64,000 nucleotides of DNA from Patiria miniata (Eukaryota > Echinodermata > Asteroidea > Valvatida > Asterinidae). The stretch covers positions 6,381,874 to 6,445,873 of the forward strand of contig NW_024037070.1 in the NCBI RefSeq assembly GCF_015706575.1. Direction: 5' to 3'. The notes under the pieces are model-generated. The model searched no databases and had not been told where the DNA came from. It was given only the letters and a program-made list of their open reading frames with translations. The position numbers and the translations under genes are program-made. Position 1 is the first letter of the stretch. The number at the start of each line of letters is the position of its first letter. This document shows, piece by piece, positions 31,375 through 42,092 of this stretch.

Positions 31375-32037
31375 GCCAGAAGATTCGATAGTCCGAAGGG
31401 TCGTTAGTGTGAAGGTTCGCGTTAGTCCGGAGGTTCGTTATAGTCCGAAGGTTCAATAGTCCGAAGGGTCGATATGTAGTCCGAAAATAGAATAAGGTTA
31501 AATAATCCGAAGGTTCAATAGAACGAATAGACGATAAGGTTTGATACTCCGAATCGACAATAAGGCTCAAGAGTCCGACAGCATTAAACATTATTGTAAA
31601 TTCGGACTATATTAATTCTGATGTGCTTTCGGATTAAGGAACCGCCTTCCGACTATTGAACCTTGGGTTCGTTTCGGACTGTTGAACCTTCGAACCGTAT
31701 TCTAAATTCGGACTACCGAACCTTCTGACAAATGAACCTTCAGATTATCGAACCTTCGGACCAACGAACATTCGGACTATCGCATCAAAGGCGGCTCGGA
31801 TTAACGAACCTTATTTCATTTTCAGACTAAAGAACCTCCGGTTAAGGGAAATGTGTGTGTTCGGGCATCCCAGCAGATGGGAGTTCTGGGGTACTTGCAT
31901 TCTTGTCCTTTTATCTCTTTCCTTTAGAATTTCACTTCTGGGGTACCGTTTTTCTGAGGGTGAGTAGTGGGGTAGCATTGTTCCCTAAATTTCCCTTTGT
32001 ACGAGTATCAATAAACCTCCGGACTATGGAACCTTTT
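31375..32037. repeat. Phrase element P2: TAGTCCGAAGGTTCAA arrays in inverted halves
   Basis: The left half (31385-31580) carries at least eight variants of AGTCCGAAGGTTC on the plus strand. The right half (31600-32037) carries at least eight of its complement (GAACCTTCGGACTAT). About 20 bp separate the halves. The spacing is irregular. Confidence 0.75.
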
Positions 32038-32166
32038 TTGATATCTCTGAAATATTATCGCCGTATATATAGCTAGCACTGTGTCGATTGGACATCAAAT
32101 AAACCGTTTTTCAATGAGTGCATTTTACGGCTTTCATAGCGAATTATAATATGAAGGCTTTGTTTA

Positions 32167-32504
32167 GGCTCCCCAAAAGTCTCCGGTTTCTGGTATGTAG
32201 CTTGTCCACAAAGTGGTGCAGTGAGGCGGCTTAGCTTTTTTTTTACCGTTTTTTTCTTGAAATGTCGGCTGATGACTGCAAATGGTGCCCGACTAAACTT
32301 AGTGCAAATATATGGGAGTCTCGATCGTAACCCCATCTAAAAACACGTTAAAATTTTGCAGCAACAGGATTCCAGTCAAACCAGTGAGTTTGACGGTTTT
32401 GACACATCATCTTTCATTGAAAACAAAAACCTTTTTCATGTTGCCGACGCGCATGGCTACGGAGACGCGCGCGTATACCAGAAACTGGAGACTTTTGGGG
32501 GGCC
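32167..32504 (+). mobile_element. R1 MITE, copy 3
   Basis: Same ends and interior as 1377-1757 without the long T runs. It is flanked by TTA at 32164-32166 and 32505-32507. Confidence 0.78.
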
Positions 32505-33546
32505 TTAAATAAACACTAGTTGAACTTTGAAAAGAAACCGTCTTTAAAATGAGCGCGAAGTTTTAGACGGGATAAACTCCGCAAAGATGTTTGCCAATAA
32601 GTCTGTACTAAAGTAAAGTTCAACAAACTCACATAGAGGAATCTTTTTGGAATATATTGCAAAGAACCGAATGGGTTTTAATGAATATAGCAAATCCGAT
32701 ACTTGTTTGTGCAGGGTCACCACAACCTATGCCTTTCGTACAAACTCAGTAAGAGTTTCTTTTGGGATGTTATTGCGGTATCGTCCAACCGAAGTCGCAC
32801 AAGAATATAAACAAGCCATGGACCTTGAAAGAGTTCGCCGCCCGTGCTAAATTGATCCGAGATTCAGTAAAAAGGCGAGGTCTTGATCGAGCTGACGGTA
32901 AAAACTTCCCCGTTTCAAAGAAGAAATCTCACCATGCATGCACTATTCGATTCTTCTCTCCATTAAAAATTAATGGTCCTTTTTTGTAGGCTTCGGATCA
33001 CTTAGTCACCATTCAGAGTTTCGGCACATGAAAGCCATGAAATGATCGCATCATCTGGAGCACTTCGTTTCAGCCGCCTCTCCATACTCTTTCGCGCGAG
33101 CGCCGTTTTTGTGTTTTGCATGCGCGGGAAATCCTAATACCGGAAGGCAGGCTGACCGTCACAGTCTGCCACGTGCGCAGTCGAGTCGCCGACGCATTAA
33201 CGGAACCCCGACATTGTCAAGGAAGACGGGAAAAGAACTCCATTTTAAAAACCCACGTGGCTCCGCCTCGGTCTGCGAACACACGCAAATCTCATCTTGA
33301 TTTTATAAAGAGTTGAGGCGTTTGTCTTCGATTTGATTTCCTGGGAAATTAAAGCTGATAGTCCTTGTCCTTGCTTGCTTCGAAATGGGGATTGAAAAAA
33401 AAACAAATCTTTGTGGAATCTTCTTAATGAGATTTTAGACTTTAAATCCGTTTTCATATGCGTGCAACGCAATTAAAGTTAAAACTTGATAAACTGAGTT
33501 GTACCGTCGTATTTTTTTTGTATTGAAAGAACAGATACTTCTTCAG
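32505..33546. other. No supported gene
   Basis: A slightly GC-richer patch at 33030-33300 has short overlapping frames on both strands but no splice or domain support. Confidence 0.4.
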
Positions 33547-34048
33547 TACAGGGTGAGTAAACAAAACGAAACCCAAATGTTGGGACTATTGTTTTAGTGA
33601 AGTTCTGCATGTAGCACTTTCAAAATCTAGGATATGAAAGCCCAATTCATAAGCTTTCGTTTAGTACAAAAATCATTTAAATCACTTTTCAAGTTACGGT
33701 ATTTTAAACAGAATCAACGTTTTAAAGTTCTGTCCACGGATCACAGAAAAGGTGTGCGTTCTTTCAGCAAAACGAAAACAATTCACACACATCCTTATGT
33801 GATTTTGTTTTCGTTTTGCTGAAAGAATGCACACCTTTTCTGTGATTCGTGGACAGAACTTTAAAACGGTGGTTGTGTTTAAAATTCCGTAACTTGAAAA
33901 GTACATAAGTGATTTGAATGATTCTTGTACTAAAAAGAAAGCTTATGAATTGGGCTTTCATATCCTAGATTTTGAAAGTGCTACATGTAGAAATTCATTA
34001 AAACAATGGTCCCGACATTTGGGTTTCGTTTTTTTTACTCACCCTGTA
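33547..34048. mobile_element. R7 foldback element, complete (502 bp)
   Basis: The element is almost entirely one inverted repeat: arms of about 235 bp (TACAGGGTGAGTAAA ... TTTACTCACCCTGTA) around a loop of about 30 bp. Conserved arm words: GTGGACAGAACTTTAAAACG and CTTTCAGCAAAACGAAAAC. Confidence 0.85.
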
Positions 34049-34079
34049 TAATGTTCATAACCATAATGCATACGGCCAC

Positions 34080-34840
34080 TTACACCGGGTTTCCCTCTCT
34101 CTTGGGAGTGTATAATTCTTTTGGGCAGAATGATTTTTAACCGTAACCGCCCGAGAAACATTCATATTGGAACGTTATCTTGGCATTGTTAAAAAAAATA
34201 ATGCAAAATACACTTGGAGATAGGTAAAAACGAATACCATTTTACCATTTACGACCTTTCACATCCGGCATTTTCGTTCCTATATGTTTCCTTGTTCGTT
34301 CACGTCTGTCCTCACATCCCGTACCTACGTTTAGAACGAGAATGTATACAACGTGAAGATACAACTACCTACAGCCGGTGGGTTCTAGGTTTAGTCGGGG
34401 TGGCTTGACTGCATTCCTTAGCAGCGGCCACTTAAAAAAAAATCGTAAATTTATGCTAATGAGTACTTTTGGTTTATTAAAAACAAAAATTAAAAACCAT
34501 AACCCTAAAAGACGTTATGGTTTTATATTTAACTTTAAGTTTTCACCAATTATTCATCCGATTTACGGGTACACCGAGTTCCACTACTGACAGTCTAGAT
34601 TTTCGAAAGTAAGGGGTCCATTTTTGGCACTTTATTTCGCTTTCACGTCAGGCGATTTTTCAGTTTCATAAATTGAGATGCTAGCTAGTAACGAGTTTAC
34701 GAAGGACTTTTTCGAGGGTGATTTCAATGACAAATCAAAATGTACTAAAAAATAATTGCAACTTTTATAATTGTTGCACGTGACTTTTTTATATTCAAGG
34801 GTTCCGGAAGCGCGCCACCAGGGGTGAGCTTTCAGGCTTT
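34080..34840 (+). repeat. Left block of a large inverted duplication
   Basis: 34080-34345 mirrors 39855-40110 (shared: CACATCCGGCATTTTCGTTC, CCTTGTTCGTTCACG). 34550-34840 mirrors 38020-38340 (shared: ACACCGAGTTCCACTA, TTCCGGAAGCGCGCCACCA). Its outer edge meets the foldback element at 34048. Confidence 0.7.
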
Positions 34841-35053
34841 ATTGTCCATGTAGTAGTCTTAGTTATGATAGTCTGACTACAATACCGCAGTTGGATTTCT
34901 TGATGGGACACATATTCACAGTAGGCCTACTACTGCTTCTGGCAGAAAAGCAAATTTTCCGCTTTTCTTATTCATCTTTTGTCGCCAAATTTATAGGACC
35001 TTTGGTGATGAACCGCATAAAATGTTGAGAAACTGAACAAGCTGCCCGCTAGG

Positions 35054-35248
35054 GCTTGAAACCAATGCAATTTGTGCCTAAGGATGATCTACCAATTATG
35101 ATTCGTGAACGACTGCTGAACGACACGGTATGTTTAAGCAAGTGGAAACATTTAAGTGGCTTCGCGTTTACTGCGGACGGTGCGGACCGCGGAGTCAAGG
35201 CCTCTATCTTGCAATGGCTCTCGGAAGATAAACGCATTTCTAGTCGGT
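35054..35248 (+). pseudogene. Open segment of unknown origin inside the inverted duplication
   Basis: Open for 65 codons, reading KPMQFVPKDDLPIMIRERLL and ending SILQWLSEDKRISSR. It has an acceptor-like CCCGCTAG before it and a donor-like GGTAAAT at the end. No family recognised. The minus strand is also open here, so coding is doubtful. Confidence 0.2.
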
Positions 35249-35674
35249 AAATGGATTTTTTTCAAAGTGGACAGGTTCTTTCTTGTCATACAAATAGCAT
35301 ATGCTGAGCCTGGCGACTGGAAGTACGACCAGCATATACTGTCACGCAATCTTTTGGTGCCGAAATAGTGAGGCCAAAGATTATTTCACCCTTTCGACTA
35401 ATTCCACCAAATTATAAGTGGTGTTTCAAAGCTAATTTTTTTTCAAAATCATTTCCTGACGTTATAATAAGGGTGCTCAAAGTGCCGATAACACTCAATG
35501 CATCTCTCTGTGTATAGTATCAGGTCCAACAGAAGCAGAAAAAAAGGTTAATGGAAGTGCACCATTGAAGAACGGAAGCCGATTTCACTTTGGGCTTTTA
35601 GTGAAACTTGATTTGACGTTTGACCAAAAATACATATAGCCTGTCGTGCTTCGAAAGAAGCGAACGTAATCTAA

Positions 35675-35920
35675 TTATTTCCCTTCTGTAGCAGTTTCCC
35701 AGGAAATATTATTGGAGCCGTTAATCATATCAGCAAGGATGGCAGAACAGGCGTGAAAGATATGAAGGTCGAAATACCTTATTACATCAGTGAGCTCGTA
35801 ATTGGCCATACTCTGGTGAAATTTCTAATTGTTCGGCATGACCAGAGTGCGAAAAACCCCAGCACATGGCTGGCACAAGACTGTGGTGGATTGAGAAGGG
35901 TTTCGCCAAATGTTCTGTAA
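35675..35920 (+). pseudogene. 81-codon open segment of unknown origin
   Basis: Stop-free between TAA at 35672 and TAA at 35918, reading NIIGAVNHISKDGRTGVKD and then MKVEIPYYISELVIGHTLVK. Only an internal ATG is available. It lies between the arms of the 34.1-40.1 kb inverted duplication and may be a relic of an element's gene. Confidence 0.2.
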
Positions 35921-38019
35921 AGCCCCACTGAATAATTTGCAACTAACATTCGGAATGTTCACTATAGGCCTAATCAGCTCTAAAATGGGGCTCTTAACAA
36001 AGGGTGTTTGTTCAGGATGGAAAATGGACGTAGAGCCACAAGCTTGTTAAAAAAAACCACATCAGAGAAACTCGGCTCTCTCAACATTCACTCTTAAGAA
36101 AAAGTAACAAGATTAGAAAAAGAATGTATTTTTTTAACTTTGGACTGTTGACTAGAAAACATTCGTTGAACACGAATCTTGTCGAAACCCGAACTTACGG
36201 TGTGCATTTTCTATTTGAATGACAAGGCTTCGAGTCATTTGGTAGATAGAATCCGGTAAGAACTGATATTTTAAGACTGTCTGGACTATGTTATGCACTG
36301 GGCTTTCGGCAAAATTGTAACCACTTCGGAACGCATTGATCAATTAAGACAGTTAGGTTGTTTTTTTCTTTAAAGAGAGTTGCCCATCATAAAGATCTAA
36401 TTCTAAGGGCCACTCGAGGTGAAGGCTACACAAAGAAGGGTTAGAAAAAAGAAACTAAGAAAATAAAATAATCCAAGTATTGGACCACCGATTTGACGTT
36501 ACTCTTAAAATGGCTCAGATTATAATCAAATAGAGAACAAACTACAGGTAGGGAGTTTCATAGTTTACCGCTCGATAGTCTGAAGGGATTTGTTGGATTT
36601 TTCACAGTCGTAAATGTTTCTTTTCTTTGGTGATTCGTTGCTGCATCAGTACATGGCAGTAAGCCAATGAGCAAAGTTTTCTCACAAATATTTACAGTAA
36701 GCATATGTTTGGGTTCCCAATTTGAGCAGAAAACCCCTAAACTGAACTGTGTCTTCCTGAAATGACAGCAACAGCGCCCTCAATTGTCAGGAAAAACACG
36801 GAAACTGTGAAATGTACTTTTCAATAAAATTAACCAAAAAAGGGATATCACATGCTGTTCATACATTTTACGAGGAGTATAGAAAGTTGCACAAAACTAT
36901 GTTCCTATGGGGAAAAAAATCACTTCGTGACCCCTTTAACGACACATTTTATTTCCATAAACTTGAAATACACACAATGAAAAATCAAAACACCAACATT
37001 TATTTTCGCAGAGGCCCTTGCACAGCCCAGCATGAGCATGTCTGGACAAGTAAGCAAATCATAAATCATCTTGATGACATTGATCACGAACGAGGTAATG
37101 AAATTACGCCTCAAAGACGGAAAATATTTCTGGATCTAAGAGTGTTTTGTCACGGAGTGGTTTTAAGTCTTGAACTACGCGCGTTGACATGCATGCACCC
37201 CTCCCCAACCCGTGTCATAGTCAATTCAATTAACTAAAATGTCATTGTCAATTCAATTGCATTAATTTCCATGCATGGATTCAATACAGCTGTCCCTCTG
37301 GTGTTTTTACCTCACGAGTCGCGAGGCGTCCATTATTTTTTTTTTTTGGTATAATGTGTAGTGTTTTAAATTGTTTTCTTTACATCTCCTAATACTTTGC
37401 TATTATTGACGGCATATTCAGAAAGGAAATTTTGCAGGAGAACATTCTTGCCTGTCGTCTTCCATCGTCAAATTGAAAGGGGAAGAAACACGACAGTTTC
37501 TGAAGAGTAGCCAAGTTGACCTTTCGACAATAATGATCCACTAACTATAATATGTTACCTATTTGGAATAAATTGGAATCGGGGTCCGTATTATTGGCCT
37601 CTAAAGCCTCCCCAAAAAAGATGATTCGTTACACATTTAAAAAAAAAAAAAGGTTTCCCGACCTCAATAATGAGCTTCCAACTCCCATTTCCAACAATGC
37701 AGTAGGCCTATACATCTTTAATATCAATATTATTTTGCGCATAGTATTTAATTCATTATTTTTGTAGGACATTATTTAAGAGCGCTTACGTACAGATTGT
37801 TCTCAGTGGTTTTTCGCGTTTCGTTCAAACCTTTACTTTTTCCGCCTTAATTTGTTTACTTATCTGGTTGTATTATCTGCCAAAGACAAAGCCATAGCCC
37901 CTGAGACCTCCCAATTCCAGGCCCTCGGAGAGGATCTAGCCTTGAGTTCTCATCAGCTCTTATAGCGGCTTTGTCCACGGCTTTTTGACATTAACACGCT
38001 ACGGTTAAACTACGGTTTT

Positions 38020-38340
38020 ATGAAAGTTCAACCTTGGTGGCGCGCTTCCGGAACCCTTGAATAGGACAAAGTCACGTGCAAAAACTATAAAGTTTGCAAT
38101 TATTTTTGGTACATTGATTTCTTAAGAAAATTACCCTTGAAAAAAGCCCAGTTTGTAAAATTATTACTAGCATCTCAATTTATGGAAACTGAAATATCGG
38201 CTGACGTGAAAGAGAAATCTCGTGCCAAAAATGGACCCCTCACCTCCGAAAATCTCAAATACATGTGTACTAGTGGAACTCGGTGTACTCGTACAAAGAT
38301 GACAATTCATGAATATTTTTGTGGCGGTCATTGGGTGAAA
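38020..38340 (-). repeat. Right inner block of the large inverted duplication
   Basis: Mirror of 34550-34840, with clear divergence and small indels. Confidence 0.68.
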
Positions 38341-39383
38341 CTGAAACTCATAGGAGACTAAAATGTCTTTCAGGATATGTAGTTCCTTTTTTGTAATGAA
38401 CTTGAAGGACTCATTGGCATTGACACACAAATCTCAAGTGACCGCTGATAAGGACAGCGATTCAAGCCAGCCCGACTAAATCTAGAACCCATCGGCTGTA
38501 GGTAGGTAAATCTTTGCGTCGTTGATTATACATTTTCGGTCTTATCTATTATGACATTAATTACAACTATTACCTCATAATATTTTATACTAGGCGATAG
38601 CAGAGCACTTTGAGCGCCGCTTGTTCCCGCCTGCAAAGACTGTTTGCCCGAATAACAAGATTACATTAACAATTAACAAAATTAGCAAAGACTGTTTACT
38701 CTTAAAATGACAAGATCACGTTGGACAATTAATAAACTAGCAAACTTGACTGTTTGCCCTCTAGTAAAAGGATTACATTAAACAATTAATCAACAAGATG
38801 GCAAAGACTGTTTGCACTCTAATAACAAAATGACATTATAATTTTGGTCACATTAAACCAATTAACAAGACTTTTAGAATACCGGGTCTCACATCTTTAC
38901 TACACAGAGTTGTATCTGAGATTAAGATAACACATCATCGGAGAACGACGTAAAAAAACACGGATAAAATTGTTAAAATGCTCCAAAAACCTGTGCCCAA
39001 AAGCCTTCAACGCTCTCCTCCATGAAGATGTTGGCCTTCAGCTTGTAAAATACCATGTTGCTATGAATACTCTTTTTTTTTCCTAATATTTTTCTTTAAA
39101 CTACTCTTGAGACGTCACTCTAAAAATCCTCCATCCCATACGAACGCATCAATAGCTTTTAATTTTTTAATTCAGTATATGTGCGTAGCTGCAACACTAA
39201 CATTCATGTACATGTATAACTCCATCAGAGAGGTAATTACAATGATCGTGTGCATGTGATGGTAACAAAGATGGCGTGTGTAATGTGATGTATTTCTATA
39301 TAGGTCGAATGTGCTGGGCATCGTGAAGAATGGAACAACAGTTATGTGCACCCATGCAGAAGGTTAACAATAAGATCCAGTAA

Positions 39384-39980
39384 TTACAAGCGCATAATAA
39401 GGGCCCGAGAGTAAGCCTTTATTACCCAGCAACCCAATGCTGAACAATTGTGTCGATTCTTATTAATGCTTTGAGCTATGAGATGAATCTCATAGCTCAA
39501 AGCATTAATAAGAATCGACACATTTTGTTTCCTTGTATTAAAACGGGACAATAGTTGCAGGAGGGACGTAGTGTGCTTTACGTCGGATACGTCCTCGTCC
39601 ATTCGAAGCGCAGAATCTCCACTTTTTCGTCGTTTCTCCTTAAACGTAAACGATGATTTAGAAAATAGTGTTGGTGCTGTGGAGTGCTCGCCAGAACTGA
39701 CTTCATCGTCACATTGTCTCTCTATTAAACCTTTCAACCAACGTCCCGTTATCGAATACCACCTGGCTTCATGATGTGCACTTTGCATTGTCCGAAACTC
39801 CAAGACAACTATATATTTCCCGCTGTACTGCGAACCGCGGGAAATGGTTATTCTCACGCAACGAGTACGCGATGTGAAAACAAACGTGAACGAACAAGGA
39901 GACCGTGGAACGAAAATGCCGGATGTGACAGGTCGTAAGTAAAAGTCGCTTTCAACCATCTCCAAGTGATTGCTCATCAT
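39384..39980 (-). pseudogene. Long minus-strand open frame overlapping the inverted duplication
   Basis: 198 codons from an ATG pair at 39975-39980, with coding-like codon variety: SGEHSTAPTLFSKSSFTFKE, then KRRKSGDSALRMDEDVSDVK. The last third runs through a perfect 74-bp palindrome, which makes that part unlikely to be native protein. The start region is shared with 34200-34345, where the frame is broken. No family recognised. Confidence 0.3.
39449..39522. repeat. Perfect inverted repeat, 36-bp arms, 2-bp spacer
   Basis: Arms TGTGTCGATTCTTATTAATG... and its exact complement, separated by GA (39485-39486). No mismatch in 36 bp. Confidence 0.9.
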
Positions 39981-40110
39981 TTTTTTCTTGAGGAATACCA
40001 AGATAAAAATTCCAACATGTATGTTTCTTGGGGTAATTGCGGTTAGAAACCATTCTGTCAAAAATCATAAGAAGAGAAAGGGCGACCCAGTGTAAAATGC
40101 CCATAGGCGG
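39855..40110 (-). repeat. Right outer block of the large inverted duplication
   Basis: Mirror of 34080-34345, diverged but continuous for about 250 bp. Confidence 0.68.
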
Positions 40111-40495
40111 GCAGCAGCGCGAGGGCTCCGTAAGCTCGCCACGTGACCTTTTACTTCCAGGCTCTCTGAAGTAGGTCACACCAAATATGGGAAGATTTTT
40201 GAATGAAAACGAAAACAAGAATGATTGATTTTCAGAAATTGTTTTTAGTTTTTGATTTCACGTTTTTCGCGATTGAATACACGTCACATGTATTCAACTT
40301 TATTTCTATCGGCATCACGTAGCACTCGTGTAATCACCGAGTTTATTCTCGGAAGCTTGAAATTGCTTTTAAGCCGAAATGCTGAAGGCATTATAGAGTA
40401 TTCAATCATATGCCCATTTTGATTGACTGAACATGCATTAAATTGAGAGCGCCCCCTCTCGTCGTGTCTAATTATGAATCCGAGCGCACAGTGCA

Positions 40496-40500
40496 TATAA
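40496..40500 (+). promoter_or_regulatory. Candidate TATA box of the guanylate cyclase gene
   Basis: TATAA inside GCATATAATC, 133 bp upstream of the first ATG. Transcription would start near 40525-40535, giving a 5' UTR of roughly 100 nt. There is no corroborating element beyond spacing. Confidence 0.3.
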
Positions 40501-40632
40501 TCGTGTGCAGGTACGCACTGGTGCAGCAGAATCACTTGTGAGCTAGAAATGTAAGGATCGTGCGTTGGCTCGACCGAATTGCTGCAATCATATATTCTGC
40601 ATCGGCTGCAAGGTTTTGGGAGTTGTATCAGA

Positions 40633-42092
40633 ATGTTGATGACACCGGGCAGAAACAAGGTGGCACCTAGACAAGAAATGGCTGGGAGCCGGAGCTCCTT
40701 CGAGCCCGAGGCTCGCTTGCGCGCTAACAGCGTCAGGCTAAGCCACGCCTCAATCGGCACGAACGCCATGGAGAAGCTCCAGATGAAAATGGTCCTTGAG
40801 AAGGCGACCGATGCTCACAGCATCGGTAAGGACATGGCCAAGATGTTGGCGGTGATCGTTATCCCTTTGGTAGCTCTGACTGTCATGTCTGCTTTATCTC
40901 TGGCCACCACCGTGTCTCAGCTTCGTGACTCCCAAGCCACCCTGGAGGCAATCTCTGCCAGCGATCGCATGACGGACCTGATACTCGCCCTGCAAGTGGA
41001 GCGAGGATTGACTGCTACTTTCGTCAGCAGCAACCGGACTGGGGCGGAACTGTCAAACACGCTGAGGGAGAAAAGGTCTTCGACTGATCGGGCTGTCAAC
41101 TTGCTGGAGACGCTGTCGGAGCTGCAGGTATCAGGCGAGGTGATCTCCACTAAGAACGGTCTTCTCTCAGCTCTAGACAGATACAGGCAAACTGTAGACA
41201 CCGTGGAGGACGTCTTACCTATTGCCAATGTCATTAACTTCTACACCGATATCAACCACCAACTTCTTATCGGAGCACTGACCCTGAGTACGAATCTGAA
41301 GGAAGGAAGCCTCTGGCCCCGAATCGTGTGTAAAGACGGCCTCTTGCAGACGGCGGATCTGTACGGCATTCAGCGAGCTCTGGGCAGCAGCTTCTACGCC
41401 GGCTGTTCTCTGAGTCCTGAGAACCTAGAATGGTTCCGGAATCTCTTGTCGAGCGGCGATTCACAGATCACAACGGTGTTCGCTTACTCGGAGCAAACAG
41501 CCGCTCTGTACACGGACCTGGTGCGGTCTAAAGACCCCGCCGAATCGCACATCAACACAATGAGGCAGGAGATCATACTCGGAGGCAACCCCTGTGAAAG
41601 CAGCGGTGAGGAGCAGGCCAGGCTGATGTCCGACTACTGGTTCGGTAACATGACCATCTTTGTGGATATTGTTGCCAACGTTATATTCGAGGAAACGGAC
41701 TCTGTCCGCAGGGACATCGACGCGATCATTGCTGGGGCTGTGCAGGCGGTAGTGGTCCACGTCACCGTGCTGTCCCTTACTATCACCATCTCGCTATCTC
41801 TCGGTGTCTTCCAGCTCTGGCAAGCCAAACGACTCTTGGGGAAAGTCGGCAAGTACGCTCGCATATTGGACAAAAAGACCCAGGAACTGGCAACGGAGAA
41901 ACGGACCACGGAGAAGCTGCTGTACCAGATGATGCCCCGCAGCGTGGCCGATCAGCTGCGGCAGAAGAAGGAGCTGATAGCTGAGGAGTTCAGCAGTGTC
42001 ACCATCTACTTCAGTGATATCGTCGAGTTCACCAGCCTGGCAGCACGAAGCACACCGATGGAGGTGGTGACTTTGCTCAATGAACTGTACTG
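40633..42092 (+). CDS. NIT guanylate cyclase exon 1: N-tail, TM1, NIT domain, TM2, linker, start of cyclase
   Basis: The frame is also open for 18 codons upstream of the first ATG, but with no earlier ATG, so 40633 (A at -3) is the best start; another ATG follows at 40639. It runs 486 codons plus two bases to donor TGGTAAGT. It encodes everything up to LLNELY in the cyclase domain, including the first metal-binding Asp. Codon use is GC-rich compared with the AT-rich flanks. Confidence 0.92.

Noticed and set aside
36812..37237. 141-codon open frame from an ATG
   Set aside because: AT-driven composition, no recognisable motif, inside the decayed inverted duplication. Possible but not supported.
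40579..40632. An 18-codon upstream extension of the cyclase frame
   Set aside because: It is open but contains no ATG, so the first ATG at 40633 was taken as the start.
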